Source: Symbiodinium sp. CCMP2592 (lineage: Eukaryota > Sar > Dinophyceae > Suessiales > Symbiodiniaceae). From it: DNA of 64,000 nucleotides. This document shows positions 10,938 to 50,149 of this stretch, in pieces. The translations under genes were made by a program, and so were the position numbers. Where the stretch lies: contig CAJNDT010005557.1 of assembly GCA_905221615.1 (NCBI GenBank), forward strand, positions 62,001-126,000, read 5' to 3'. Position 1 is the first letter of the stretch, and each line of letters opens with the position of its first letter. Under the pieces are notes generated by a model. It had not been told where the DNA came from. It worked only from the letters and a program-made list of their open reading frames with translations, and searched no databases.

Positions 10938-11655
10938 GGCGCCGCAACAATTACTAGACCCAAGAGTAACCTGGTAATAAAAGGGTGCCCTTTTTGGTTC
11001 AAAGGGGGTTTATAAGGGAACCTGAACCCCAAAAAAGGGAATAAGGGCTTACTCTGGGTCCTAGATTAAGCCGGGGCTCCCAACTCTATTCATTGAATCC
11101 CCCTATTAGGACGAGGGCTTCCTTCGTTCGGTCAGCGCTGGAATTTCGCAAACCTAGTCCCCAAACCCTAAACTTCTGAACCCTTTAGGGTTTAGGGTTT
11201 AGGGTTTAGGGTTTAGCGGGCGGGAGCTTACGGAAAGCTTGGATTCAAGAGCTCATTGACCATTTTTAGGGGTTTCGGCTTAGCTCTTGCTTAAACTGAG
11301 GGTTTAGTGTTTTTCACGGCTTAGGGTTTTGGGGGTTTGGAGGTTTGCGGATGAGGCTTAGGCTGCGGTTGATGATATAAATCCTGCATTACCCATAATA
11401 CGGGATATACCATAAATCCCATAGTTAAGGGTTTAGGGTATATACCATAATTCCCATAGTTTAGGGTTTAGGGTTTAGGGTATAGTATATCCCATAATTC
11501 CCATAGTTTAGGGTCCTTTAAGGTACAGTAAAGGGTCCTTTGAGGTCCGAAAGGCCGATGAATTCAACATTTACCCCGGCGGCCGGTCAGCAATATTCCT
11601 GGAGTCGCCATTGTAGTTCCTTTTTAAGGGTTACCTTGTAGGATCCTAATTATAA

Positions 11656-11790
11656 CCACCCAAATATTATAGCAATATTTGGGTGGTTGTCAAAACTAGG
11701 GTCCCTTTTTGGGGTACCCTAAATATTAGGTGCCGTATTATAATAGGGACCCAAAAAGGGATCCTAATTTTGACAACCACCTATTTCTTC
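11656..11790. mobile_element. inverted-repeat element, family H
   Basis: ACCACCCAAATATTATAG centre with GGTTGTCAAAACTAGGGTCC and complement; copies 18,083-18,188 and 36,238-36,352. Confidence 0.72.
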
Positions 11791-12165
11791 AAGGGAACAA
11801 TATATACCTGGGGATCCAAAAAACCTACCGTTTTCGGGGTTAGACACTCTAGTTAGGGGGTCATAACCTACTATTTTGTAGGGTTTGGGGATTCAGGTAA
11901 TGCCGAAACGATCTGACTAAACTAGGCTGTGGATATCTGATTTTCACCGGGTGCTGTAGACTCTACAGGCTTTGTACCAACCATTTGTCGACAAGCTCCT
12001 CAACCCTAAGCACCACCACTAGAGCCAGAACCTCAACCCCTAAACACAATCCTGGGGCCTGATTAGTACTGGGTAATGACTTGGGGGGATATCACCACTG
12101 GGAAGATCCCTGTGCTAGGTTAAACTCCTCTCCTAGTCGCCGTATGATACTCCTATCCCTAAGAG

Positions 12166-12262
12166 TCCAAAGGACCCAAGAATTAGGTACTCGGTTTTAG
12201 GATACGAGTTATGTAGCTTACCATTTTGGAGAGTAAAGGATACTTAGAACTTGGACCCTTTG
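12166..12262. mobile_element. inverted-repeat element, family D
   Basis: AGAGTCCAAAGGACCCAAGAA ... ACTTGGACCCTTTGG; related copies 14,795-14,898, 59,479-59,572, 53,764-53,820 (truncated). Confidence 0.72.
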
Positions 12263-12282
12263 GGTATACCACCTCCCAAAAC

Positions 12283-41186
<28,904 letters not shown>

Positions 41187-41229
41187 CTGAGCGCTAATGA
41201 CGTCTACGACTGCCACTAGCAAAATACGA

Positions 41230-41700
41230 CAATTGCTGCAACCACCACCACTACGACTACCACCACCACCACTACGACTACGACTGCAACGACGATTGTG
41301 ACGACTGCGACGACGATTATGACGACTACGACGACTATGACGACTACGACTACGACGACCACGACGACGACGACGACCACGACGGCTCCTGCTCCTACTC
41401 CCACACTCCTGCACTCCTGCTACTGCTCCTCCTCCTCCTCCTACTACTACTACTGCTGCTACTACTACTGCTACAGCTAGCTCTGTTACTACTGCTACTA
41501 CTGCTACTGCTGCTGCTACTACTATTGCTATTGCTATTGCTACTGCTACTGCTGCTGCTACTCCTGCTGCTACTGCTACTGCTACTGCTGCTGCACCTAC
41601 TTTGACTACGACTCCGACTCCTACTCCGTCTCCTGCTCCTACTCCTGCTCCTACTCCTGCGCCTAGTACTACTACTACTACTACTACTACTCCTCCTCCT

Positions 41701-41745
<45 letters not shown>

Positions 41746-41785
41746 GCTGCTGCTGCTGCTGCAACTTCTGCTACTGCTGCTGGCC

Positions 41786-41817
<32 letters not shown>

Positions 41818-41830
41818 TCTGCTTCGATTA
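41230..41830. repeat. mixed trinucleotide microsatellite (ACG/ACC, CTA, CTG, CCT)
   Basis: About 600 bp of shifting trinucleotide units; open on all frames, not coding. Confidence 0.93.
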
Positions 41831-41999
41831 CTACAGTACAATTTTTGTTAACCTTTTTCTCGCGTCCTGTAGGACAGTTGGAATCACCATACAACTAGGT
41901 ACAACCTTGCTAAGCCGAAACCCTGAACCCAAACCCTGCACCCCAAATATTATACCCCGAAGCGCTATATACACTGCACCCTAAAACTACGCTCACCAC

Positions 42000-42087
42000 T
42001 GCAAGCCTGTCTTCCAAGTGAACCCAAGAACTGGACAACTGCATCTCCGAACCCTTCGAGAACTTTGCCTGAGCATCTGCAACCTAG
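42000..42087 (-). CDS. exon VADAQAKFSKGSEMQLSSSW
   Basis: Donor GCAGTG|GTGAGC; continues V-H-L-E-D-R-L-A-V. Upstream of the first found cryptochrome exon but not in phase with it. Confidence 0.55.
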
Positions 42088-42134
42088 GGTTTAGGTTTAG
42101 GGTTTAGGGTTAGGGCTTAGGGTGAACATTTACA

Positions 42135-42228
42135 TCATCCCGGACACCCCAAAGCCCTGATCCTTTGAGGAATCTCGCGAGGCCGGAGGCCCTAGGCAAA
42201 GAGGCGCCTGACTAACTGGAACAGGTTT
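42135..42228 (-). CDS. exon PVSQAPLCLGPPASRDSSKD
   Basis: Donor ATGAT|GTAAATG. Unassigned. Confidence 0.5.
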
Positions 42229-42299
42229 AGGGTTTAGGGTTTAGGGTTTAGGGTTTAGGGTTTAGGGTTTAGGGTTTAGGGTTTAGGGTTTAGGGTTTC
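42224..42299. repeat. telomere-like array (TTTAGGG)10
   Basis: Longest pure array of the window, about ten perfect units. Confidence 0.95.
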
Positions 42300-42410
42300 G
42301 GTGGACAAAACACTTCTCTGTGTGACGATAGGGGGGAATTCTCACGATTGATTCCCAAACCCTTATGAAAGCCTAGGAAGACACATGAAGCTGTTTCAAG
42401 GCACCCTTGC

Positions 42411-42502
42411 AGGAGATCCTACGACTAGTCATTCAGAACTCTGCTGAGTTGTCCTTTAAGCCCTTTGGAAATAATGTAGTATTCTGGTTCTCTACAAAAA
42501 CA
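42411..42502 (+). CDS. plus-strand candidate exon EILRLVIQNSAELSFKPFGN
   Basis: Acceptor CTTGCAG|GAG, donor AAAACA|GTAGGG; continues N-V-V-F-W-F-S-T-K-T. Strand uncertain. Confidence 0.45.
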
Positions 42503-42983
42503 GTAGGGAAAATGAAAAAAAGATCCCCAAGGACAACCCAATCTGTTAAACCAAAGAGCAACCTCAGTAGATCCCCTAATTTGGGGCCCTATACGACTAA
42601 GGGTACTTTACAGGAACCGCCATTAAGGGATCTACTTTCTGGATTCTTCCGGGGGTCTGGGTTAAGCCAAAGGGGCAACCTCCCGGCTCTGGATCGGCTC
42701 CTGGCACCTCCCAGTGGAAGGTGGGGCTTTGGAGTTTTGGGGTCTTGGATTTAGGGGCTTTGGAGTTTGGGATTTTTGGGTTGAGGGTTTTGGGGTTTAA
42801 GGCTCCGTACACTCTATCTTTACTTTAGTAAGTATCATGATGATATTGTGATTGGTAACGTGCCCCGAGAATATCGAAAGGCCGCATTCGATTTTGCAAA
42901 ACCCCTCAATTCAGGAATGTACCTTAAAAATCAGTCCTATTATACATATATATATATATATATAACTCAAAGGCCTGTATTAA

Positions 42984-43085
42984 CAGCCATCGCCCGGGCG
43001 CCTCCCCGCGCCGCGCTGCGCGGCGCCGGGCTCGGCGCAGGTTTCGCTGCGCGGCGCCAGAGCTGCTGCCGCACGGAGCCTGGCT
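42984..43085 (-). CDS. GC-rich exon SVRQQLWRRAAKPAPSPAPR
   Basis: Ala/Arg/Pro-rich frame in an isolated island of very high GC. The composition would fit an organelle-targeting leader (inference). Plus-strand frame also open. Confidence 0.45.
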
Positions 43086-43287
43086 TAGGTGTTTAGGGGT
43101 TTAGAGTTTCGGGGGTTTCGGCCTAAGCCCCCTAAACCCCTAAGCCCCTCAACCCCTAAACTTTAAACCCCTCACCCCTAAACCCCTTCGCCCTGAACCT
43201 TAAACCCCCAAAACGCCGGAATCCTAAACCCCGCAACCCCTAAACTTTAAACCCCTAAACCCTAAACCCCTGAAGCCCCAAACCCTG

Positions 43288-43388
43288 GCCTTTCTGCCGG
43301 CCGAAGTCTCCTCCGCCCGCGTCACCGCGTCTGAAGGCTCGGCAGCGTGCACCTGAAGAACCAACTTCGGGGGCGTTTGAATCTGAAC
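43288..43388 (-). CDS. exon IQTPPKLVLQVHAAEPSDAV
   Basis: Acceptor GTTCAG|ATT, GC donor AAG|GCCAGG; continues T-R-A-E-E-T-S-A-G-R-K. Unassigned. Confidence 0.7.
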
Positions 43389-43427
43389 ACGTTTAGGGTT
43401 TAGGGTTTGGGTGAGGGTTTAGGGTTT

Positions 43428-43655
43428 TCGGGGCCTTTTGAAGCTGAAAAGTTGATAGAAACAGATACTATATCAAGACAAGAAGAGGTACGGGGCCTTT
43501 CGAATCTGAAAGGTTGACATAAAAGATAATGAATCAAGAACAAGAATAACAAGAAGAGGTCTAATAGTGACAAATTGGTACGAAAAAATAATCTATCAAG
43601 AATAAGAATAACACGATAATAACACGAAGAGGTATAATCGTGACAAAGTAGAGGC
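43428..43655. repeat. decayed tandem repeat, about 60-90 bp period
   Basis: Repeats of GGGGCCTTT.GAA.CTGAAA.GTTGA...ATCAAGA.AAGAA...AGAAGAGGT, with AATAACACGA units at the end. Confidence 0.7.
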
Positions 43656-43744
43656 CTGCAAGGACGAGATGTTTCGCATGTAGAGCTCTGGGGTTAAGGA
43701 TTACGCTTATGATACGATGTCTAGGACTGCAAGCTTTGGGGTTA

Positions 43745-43900
43745 GGGATTGGTGTCTGAGCATTTCAGGCGTAGGTCTCGCTGCCAGTGCAAACTCTCGA
43801 GTCGTCTGCACTTTGCGAAAAACAGCTCTTGCCGGATCGTCGCGGGCCAGCTCCCCTTTGGGGTTGTTGTTTCGCCGACCCTCATTCACAAGCAGCACTT
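43745..43900 (-). CDS. exon RRNNNPKGELARDDPARAVF
   Basis: About 50 open codons, continuing R-K-V-Q-T-T-R-E-F-A-L-A-A-R-P. Unassigned. Confidence 0.62.
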
Positions 43901-43902
43901 CA

Positions 43903-44018
43903 AGGTTCATGGGACTTAGTAACTAGGGTTATGAAATCGGAAACTACACTTATAACTAGTTATAGCCCTAGCTACGATACTTATAACTGTACTTACTAAG
44001 TCCCATGAACCTCCAAGC
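43903..44018. mobile_element. family A element, variant arms
   Basis: AAGGTTCATGGGACTTAGTA and ACTAAGTCCCATGAACCTCC: GGTTCATGGG is matched by CCCATGAACC, unlike other copies. Confidence 0.75.
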
Positions 44019-44407
44019 AATGCTTCCCAGAGACTCCAAAGACCCAGGAATATACCCTAAATCATCTTAGGGATCCTATTACAATTTAAGGTATATTCCT
44101 GAACTAAGGGGTTTTGGTATAGATCCCTTATAAATCTCTTATAGATCCGTTAAAGGAACCCTAGGTAGATCCCTTTAAAGGGAAGTCTCTGGGTTCTTCA
44201 GCACATCGTCGCAGCATGCGCAAGAGAGCAGGGTAAAAGGATGGCTTTTAGCGCCTCCGAGGCTCCCGGCGCCTCCGGTACCTTTGAAGGGTTGCAACAG
44301 ACTCCAAAACCCGTTAAGGGCTCCTTAAAGGGATCTATAAGGGCGCTATAAGGAATATACCTTTATTTGTATAAAGCGTGAAGCCGTAGAAAACCCGGCA
44401 AACATTC

Positions 44408-44500
44408 TGCAAAACTCGGAATCCGCGGCACCTCTGGTCCAGTCAACCGAGCACGATTGCTTGAGCCGATGCCCAGTGAAGACAGCGACACCTCTGCAGG
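44408..44500 (-). CDS. exon VSLSSLGIGSSNRARLTGPE
   Basis: Acceptor CTGCAG|AG; continues V-P-R-I-P-S-F-A-E. Unassigned. Confidence 0.6.
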
Positions 44501-44691
44501 GTGTAGGGTTTGTTGGAGTGCATAGCAGTAGAGGTGATGGTGTTCATGGCGGTAGAAGAAGTAGTAGTAGTACTAGTAGTAGTAGTAGTAGGAGGAGGAG
44601 GAGGAGGAGGAAAAGTAGAATGTAGAAATAATGGAAACGGTAGGGGTAGGACGTAAAGCAACAAAATTCCGAATCGTTGGACCCACACAGG

Positions 44692-44840
44692 AGCCTTAGA
44701 AGGGACCGCAACAGTCCACAAAAGACATCGCGATTGGAAAGAGCTCCCCTACTCCGACCTCCTTTCCATGCAGCCCAAGGGCACCGTCAGGAGCCAAAGT
44801 GACACCACTGTCCACAACACCCTGCTCCTCGGCGAACGGA
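44692..44840 (-). CDS. exon FAEEQGVVDSGVTLAPDGAL
   Basis: About 47 open codons, ending P-I-A-M-S-F-V-D-C-C-G-P-F before TAA. Unassigned. Confidence 0.65.
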
Positions 44841-44847
44841 CCCTAAG

Positions 44848-44945
44848 GCTCCATGTATCCATATAGTAGATACTTAGGCCTTAAAGTACCTATATAGGCA
44901 CCCCTTTAAGGATGAGTATCTACTATAAAGCTACATGGAGGCTTT
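44848..44945. mobile_element. family B element
   Basis: GGCTCCATGTATCCATATAG and matching right arm. Confidence 0.8.
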
Positions 44946-44976
44946 TTGGGGAGGAAGTTTTTTTTTAAGTGCACTG

Positions 44977-45058
44977 ACCCTCTCTCCACTTCTGCAGCGT
45001 CGAAATGGAGGCTAAGCCTGCCACACATACGGGGCTTGCACTACACTGGGGAGGAAGT
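44977..45058 (-). CDS. exon LPPQCSASPVCVAGLASIST
   Basis: Donor AGAGAGG|GTCAGTG, ends L-Q-K-W-R-E. Unassigned. Confidence 0.6.
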
Positions 45059-45231
45059 TTAGGGTTTAGGGCTTAGGTTTCCTAAACCCGATGCCTTGGT
45101 TGACTGTTTTGATGTTGATACATTGACATCTGAAGCATGCCACAGTCTGGACATGCAGCAAATAGTACAACAAAAAACTCCTACACCCTTAAATCAAACA
45201 CCCGAAACCCCCAAAAAGGCTGAAGATGAAT

Positions 45232-45391
45232 CAGTCGTTCTCCTTTTCGTGTTCCTGCTGTTGATGGTAGTAGATTTGCAGTGCCATTATACTGAGCGTG
45301 GAAAGCAAGCCTGCTACGTGATAGTTTGCCGTGTGGTCCTCAGTTGTGAGACACTTCATCAATGCCTTCGGCACAGGCTCAGCCGATCCTA
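45232..45391 (-). CDS. terminal exon ALMKCLTTEDHTANYHVAGL, stop
   Basis: About 52 codons to TGA. Acceptor CAGTAG|GA. Contains a hydrophobic stretch (V-A-G-L-L-S-T-L-S-I-M-A-L) and a charged end (Q-Q-Q-E-H-E-K-E-N-D). End of an unrecognised minus-strand gene. Confidence 0.7.
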
Positions 45392-45409
45392 CTGATACCT
45401 ATGCACCTT

Positions 45410-45520
45410 CCTATCTACCTTGCTGCGTACTCCGCCTACCTGATACAGTATTTGGAGACTAAACGCCCTGAAGGTGATGTAGCCTGGATACAAACCGTTA
45501 CAAACCTACAGGCTTGATCC
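45410..45520. other. intergenic or intron stretch
   Basis: Between the 45.23-45.39-kb and 45.53-45.69-kb exons; no element or TTTAGGG seen. Confidence 0.5.
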
Positions 45521-45529
45521 CTGAAGCCT

Positions 45530-45686
45530 GAGCACAGTTCCAATCTGCGTCTTAGTGGCTCTCATGGAATCATCCAGCGTTCGGAAATACATCTTCCGGC
45601 CATCTGCGGACTTGCCAGGATCCATGAAGGACTCACCTCGCCAAGCAGGTTTGGCACAAAGATCAGAGCAAATTCGCGCACTTGCC
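45530..45686 (-). CDS. exon SARICSDLCAKPAWRGESFM
   Basis: About 52 codons, acceptor ACAG|GCA, likely GC donor CTCAG|GCTTCA; continues D-P-G-K-S-A-D-G-R-K-M-Y-F-R-T-L. Probably the exon before the 45.23-kb terminal exon. Confidence 0.7.
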
Positions 45687-45699
45687 TGTATGTGTATCT

Positions 45700-45949
45700 G
45701 TAACTTTTTACAACTATATATACAAATACACATGTATACGTGTGTATATATATACACACATATTTATACACATACATGCATACATACATACGTACATGCA
45801 TCCGTACTCACGGACAGACAGAAAGAGAGAGATACATAGACACCGAGGTGCAGAGATACATAGGTACTGGTACATACATAGATGCATGCATACATATATA
45901 TGTACATACATACATACATACATACATACATGCATAAGGGTACACACAC

Positions 45950-45990
<41 letters not shown>

Positions 45991-46042
45991 TCTGTATGCA
46001 CATCTATACACCTATGCACCTACATATTTGTATCTTTAGGTC

Positions 46043-46073
<31 letters not shown>

Positions 46074-46080
46074 GTAAAAA
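45700..46080. repeat. TA / CATA microsatellite
   Basis: Runs of TATA and CATACATA with two long (TA)n tracts. Confidence 0.93.
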
Positions 46081-46313
46081 TGTATATGCACACAAGCGCC
46101 TCTAACACATGTATATGTGATCATATAAGCAGCTTCCGGTATGTGTCTGCATACCTATCCATTTGCTAAGAGCCCCCGTGAAGGATACTTGGGATCTTAG
46201 GCTAGAGGGTTTGAGCATGGTCTTTAGGCCCTAACATGCCCAAACCAGAAAAGCCCATAACCTTATCCCCGTAAACCCTAAAGCCAGAGACCTACAAATC
46301 CGGGCCCCAAACC

Positions 46314-46448
46314 TGCAAAACTGCGGATACCGCAAGTACCACCAGCCCCCCAAGCACCCTTTAATTGATGCCTTATGGTCCTTGATAGCGGCTGCTTGAC
46401 CTCTTACAATGGCTGGTTGGAGTGGCAAACACCAGACTTCAAGAACCA
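46314..46448 (-). CDS. exon VLEVWCLPLQPAIVRGQAAA
   Basis: Open 45 codons to donor TGCAG|GTTTGG; ends G-G-W-W-Y-L-R-Y-P-Q-F-C. Unassigned. Confidence 0.7.
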
Positions 46449-46689
46449 TACGAAACCCAAATCCCCTAAACACCAAACCCCTCAACCCCAAACCCCCAAA
46501 CAACAAAAACCCTCAACCCAAAACCCTAAACCCAAATCCCGATCTCCTAAAACCCTCAAACCCTGAACCCCAAAACAAAACGTAAGCCTAAAGCCTCAAA
46601 ACCAAAACTCAAAACCCCACAACTCCCCAAACCCCCCTAAACCCCTAAACCCTAAACCCCCAAACCCCCTAAACCACCAACAAATCCGC

Positions 46690-46775
46690 AAATAGAAGGC
46701 TTCGGGCTCCGCTGCCTTCGTCGTCCTGGCCCTCGGCATTTCCATCTGCCAGGTCGTCCTTTGGCTTCACAGGGC
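46690..46775 (-). CDS. exon KPKDDLADGNAEGQDDEGSG
   Basis: Acidic linker-like segment. Unassigned. Confidence 0.6.
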
Positions 46776-47065
46776 TGAGGTTTAGGGTTTAGAGGTTTAC
46801 AGTAAACTACAGAAGGTTGGAACATCAGTATTCTAGGACCCCTAGGCTAAGTTAAAAAAGGAAATCTAGGGCAAATCACCCCAAATCGATGTTCCAGCTT
46901 TCTGGGATTCGCTGTAGGGGTTGAGGGTTTAGGGGACAGGGGCTTGGATGTAGGGCTCAGGGTTTAGGGTGTAGGGCTTAGGGTGTTTAGGGTTGAGGGT
47001 TTAGGGTTGAGGGTTTTGGGGGCTTGGGGTGTGAGGCTTCTGGGGTCTGAGGTTTGCGGCTTAAA

Positions 47066-47174
47066 GTAGAAGCCATGAAGTTGGAACGTCATGATCCTCC
47101 GGCCCTTACGGTAAAGCATAGGGGGATCCCAGCACCCATCATCCTAAGTCCATGTTTCAACTTTCTAGGATTCA
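47066..47174. mobile_element. family J element
   Basis: AGTAGAAGCCATGAAGTTGG ... TTCAACTTTCTAGGATTCAC; 150 bp from another copy at 46,797. Confidence 0.72.
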
Positions 47175-47412
47175 CTACACGAACTTGAAGGGCTCAGAGA
47201 TTAGTTGGGGCTAATAGTTGGTTTTTTAGGATGCATTGCGGTTGAATTGGGTTTTGGCTTTGGTGCCAAAGGCCTTCGGGTTTAGGGAGCGGTTAGGGCG
47301 CTTGGGAAGATCCCCAAAGCCCTCAACCACGACAGCCCTGAAATCCCGAAGCCCCGAACACCCTAAGCCACAAACGCTAAAAACCCGAGTTTTCCTAAAC
47401 ATACCAAGTAGG

Positions 47413-47455
47413 ATGTCAAAGGGATGATCAACCTTGGGCAGCAAACTCCACATTC
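47413..47455 (-). CDS. exon MWSLLPKVDHPFDILL
   Basis: Donor CTTG|GTATGT. Unassigned. Confidence 0.6.
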
Positions 47456-47694
47456 CCTAAGCCCCCTAAGACCCGTATAAAGGCCTCAAGCTCTAAACCC
47501 CACATTCCTCAAAAACCCCTGCACCCTGAAATGCTCAACCCGAAAACCCTACACCCCAAAAACCCTAAACCCTAAACCCTAAACCCGAAACCTGACACAA
47601 AATCCGAACCCGTAAACTTCTCGAGACGATAACACGCTGAACATCGCTGAACCCCCAAAATTCCCAGAGAAGTTAACCCCTTGAAACTTGGGTA

Positions 47695-47842
47695 CGGCCC
47701 CCATACAGCAAGAGTCTACAATAGGGCTACTATTAAGGTCCTAATATATCTATATTATGAATATTATAGGGCTACTATTAAGGTCCTAATACATCTATAT
47801 TATGAATATTATTCAACTATCACTGAGAGGGGGGCATACCTA
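47695..47842. mobile_element. inverted-repeat element with internal tandem duplication
   Basis: The unit GGGCTACTATTAAGGTCCTA...TATGAATATTA (about 46 bp) occurs twice in a row; single-unit relative at 10,390-10,500. Confidence 0.75.
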
Positions 47843-47890
47843 ACGTGAAACCATTCAAGCCTCGAGCCCTTGAAGGCCCAAATCCCTACC

Positions 47891-47938
47891 AAAGATGCTC
47901 TGAAGAACCTTTATGACATGATTAAAGACCTTCTCATA
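47891..47938 (-). CDS. exon YEKVFNHVIKVLQSIF
   Basis: Acceptor TTTTTCTGTAG|GA after a pyrimidine tract, donor TTTG|GTAGGG. Unassigned. Confidence 0.65.
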
Positions 47939-47984
47939 TCCTACAGAAAAACCTCGAGGTTCAGGGTTTCAAGATTTAGGTTCT

Positions 47985-48167
47985 CTTTGAAAGTGCATTG
48001 GACTTTTGATTACTCACAAGCAGGCCTGGTTCAGGCGTGCACTCGAAAAGAAACAGCAGAATATCGTCCGTCACTCGTTCAAGACGAAACCCTTCATCAC
48101 GGATCCCGACTACGACTTCATTCATTTTGCCCTCCTCCTCCGAAGGTGACCCCCACATTCTTTCCAT
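47985..48167 (-). CDS. exon SPSEEEGKMNEVVVGIRDEG
   Basis: About 55 codons, continuing F-R-L-E-R-V-T-D-D-I-L-L-F-L-F-E. Upstream of the 47.9-kb exon, same gene likely. Unassigned. Confidence 0.7.
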
Positions 48168-48197
48168 GTGTCCACGCGGGGTTTAGGGGTTTAGGGG

Positions 48198-48335
48198 TTA
48201 CTTGGAGGGTCGGGGCACTTAGTAACTGGTTATTTTAGGGACTTATAAGTACCATAACCCCAATTAGGGTCCCTTTTAGGGTACTTATCAGTCTACTTAC
48301 TACCTACTTACTCAGTCCCCCGACCCCCCCCAGTA
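48198..48335. mobile_element. family A element, variant arms
   Basis: TTGGAGGGTCGGGGCACTTA and CTCAGTCCCCCGACCCCCCC; the variant GGTCGGGG is matched by CCCCGACC. Confidence 0.72.
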
Positions 48336-48339
48336 GAGT

Positions 48340-48420
48340 TCGGAGATCTGCAGCAGAGTGGCCCAGTTGGCCGGCGAACTTCCCGGGCCGAAAGGAAGGG
48401 ACGCATAGCCCTGGTGGGGC
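48340..48420 (-). CDS. exon KAPPGLCVPSFRPGKFAGQL
   Basis: Open, ends G-H-S-A-A-D-L-R. Unassigned. Confidence 0.55.
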
Positions 48421-48439
48421 CTTGGCCTAAACGCTAAAC

Positions 48440-48960
48440 CCTAAACCCTAATTTCGAGCTTATCAAGGGTTTGGGGTTTAACAGTTTGGGCTTAGTGTTT
48501 TTGAACGCTAGGATCTAGAGATTAGGAAGGGTTTAGAGTTTTTGAAGGTTTAAGAATAAGATTCACGAATCTTTAAGGGTTTAGAGTTTTTGATGGCTGA
48601 GTTTTTAGAGATCAGTGAGGGTATAGAGTCTAGGGCTTTCCAGGGTTCAGGGCTCAAAGCTTTGGAGGGTTTAGCGTTTGGGGTTTCGACCGTCCTGAGG
48701 TTTTGCAGGGCTCCGCAAAGGCATTTACAGGAAATCTGTTGTGGTTCAGGGTTCCTGTCGGGTGCTTTAATAGTCTTGTGGGGCTTGGTGCCGTTTAGTA
48801 CTGGTTGTATATGTGCATTTTCCAGGGTTTTACCAAGGAAGCTGCGAACGGCTTTGCAGGGTTCCCACGGAGCCCAAGGCCCGTCGATTCAAATGTCCCT
48901 CAAATCATATTCAGAAGTGCTATGTAACTACCTTGTGGGCAGGATTTTCGGCTAAGGTTC
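48440..48960. other. decayed TTTAGGG-rich stretch
   Basis: A 121-codon plus-strand frame exists, but the sequence is built of GGTTTAGAG/GGTTCAGGG fragments and I treat it as non-coding. Confidence 0.55.
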
Positions 48961-48964
48961 AGGA

Positions 48965-49072
48965 CCCTAAGGGTCCAAAGTACCTATATAGTAGAATGTA
49001 GGGCTTCTATATTAGGAATTACTAGTATGATTTGGGGAAGTATCCCCAAAACAGTACCTATGACCCTTTGGA
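48965..49072. mobile_element. inverted-repeat element, family C
   Basis: AAGGGTCCAAAGTACCTATA ... CCTATGACCCTTTGG. The near-identical copy at 58,733-58,838 is inverted. Confidence 0.78.
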
Positions 49073-49159
49073 GATTTGGGCTGTTAGTAAGCAAGGGTTT
49101 TGGCGGCTAGGGACTGTGGCTTTCCGGTGCCAAGGAAGAAACTTAACCCTAAACCTGTC

Positions 49160-49195
49160 CAGCCTCCTCATCTAGAAAATGGGAGATCACCCTCA
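49160..49195 (-). CDS. micro-exon VISHFLDEEAGQ between two telomere-like repeats
   Basis: Thirty-six bases. Acceptor GGTTGAG|GTG... follows a TTTAGGGG repeat, donor CAG|GTTTAGGG is the repeat itself. Confidence 0.6.
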
Positions 49196-49254
49196 ACCCC
49201 TAAACCCCAAACTCCTAAACCCTCAGCATAAACCCTTAGAAAACCGTACAGAAC

Positions 49255-49312
49255 CTTACCCTGCCGAAGGGTAAATGTATCGATTTGTTGGAATCATATC
49301 CTTTTTGCCGGT
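49255..49312 (-). CDS. exon MYRQKGYDSNKSIHLPFG
   Basis: Donor GGCAGG|GTAAGG. Unassigned. Confidence 0.6.
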
Positions 49313-49439
49313 ACATTGGTTACTCTAGGTCCGTAGGAAGGGTTTGGGGCTTAACGCTGAACAGTAAACTCTCAACCGTTTCGGGTGTGGGGCCTACTGT
49401 TTTCTGCCGCATTTTTCTGGGATCTGGAAAGGGGATTTG

Positions 49440-49500
49440 GGATTGAAGCAGAACACTTTAGACAGCTTGAGAGCTAGGTTTGCTAGGATGTGGTCGGATC
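49440..49500 (-). CDS. exon SDHILANLALKLSKVFCFNP
   Basis: Acceptor TTTCCAG|A; helix. Unassigned. Confidence 0.55.
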
Positions 49501-49520
49501 TGGAAACTCTAGCGATAGAA

Positions 49521-49613
49521 AACCCTAAGGGTCCATGTGCCCAAACAGTATATGGAGAATACTTTAAGGCCAAAGTATAAACTATTTGGGTACATGATGG
49601 TACATGGACCCTT
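49521..49613. mobile_element. family B element
   Basis: GGGTCCATGTGCCCAAACAG ... GGTACATGGACCC, with a short duplication (GGTACATGATGGTACATGG) in the right arm. Confidence 0.72.
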
Positions 49614-49921
49614 GGGGAAAGATACTCTGGTCCAAGAAGATGCCACAGCCCACGAGCCATTCAAGGATCTGGCTTCAAAGGGTTTAGTGCCACAATGCGG
49701 CGTGTGTAGACAAACCCTGCCGAGGATCACAACCCTAAACTCAAAGCCCTTACACTTCATTAATTCCGAGTTTAATCAAGAATCCTTAAGAAGTACAGAA
49801 CTTCTGTAGAAGCCCTACCCTAAACCCTAAGCCCCTAAACCCTACGACGCCAACTTACCAAAGCAACCCTAAACCCTAAACCCCAACCCCTAAACCCCAA
49901 ACCCTACGACGCCAGTTTACC

Positions 49922-50000
49922 AGAGTGGCTGTGGGGTCTCCACAGCATTTGCCCAGCGCCGGCGTGGCGCTGCGGCTTCCGAGGCTCCTTCCGCATGAGT
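49922..50000 (-). CDS. exon THAEGASEAAAPRRRWANAV
   Basis: Donor CTCTG|GTAAAC. Unassigned. Confidence 0.65.
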
Positions 50001-50149
50001 TTGATATAACAAGGGCTCCTTGAAGGGGGTCTATAAGGGTCCCTTAGGGTTCCTTTAAAGGGATCTATAAGGGTCCCTTTTAAGGTTCCTTCTAAAGGGG
50101 CTATAAGGGTTACTATAAGAGCTATACTGTGAGAGTTCGAAATAATTTG

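Noticed and set aside
45506..46506. Several Tyr/Ile/Cys-rich frames on both strands at 45.7-46.2 kb
   Set aside because: Products of TA/CATA repeats; only the non-repetitive part at 45,530-45,686 is kept.
48590..48955. 121-codon plus-strand frame
   Set aside because: Built from decayed TTTAGGG-like units; no borders, no family.
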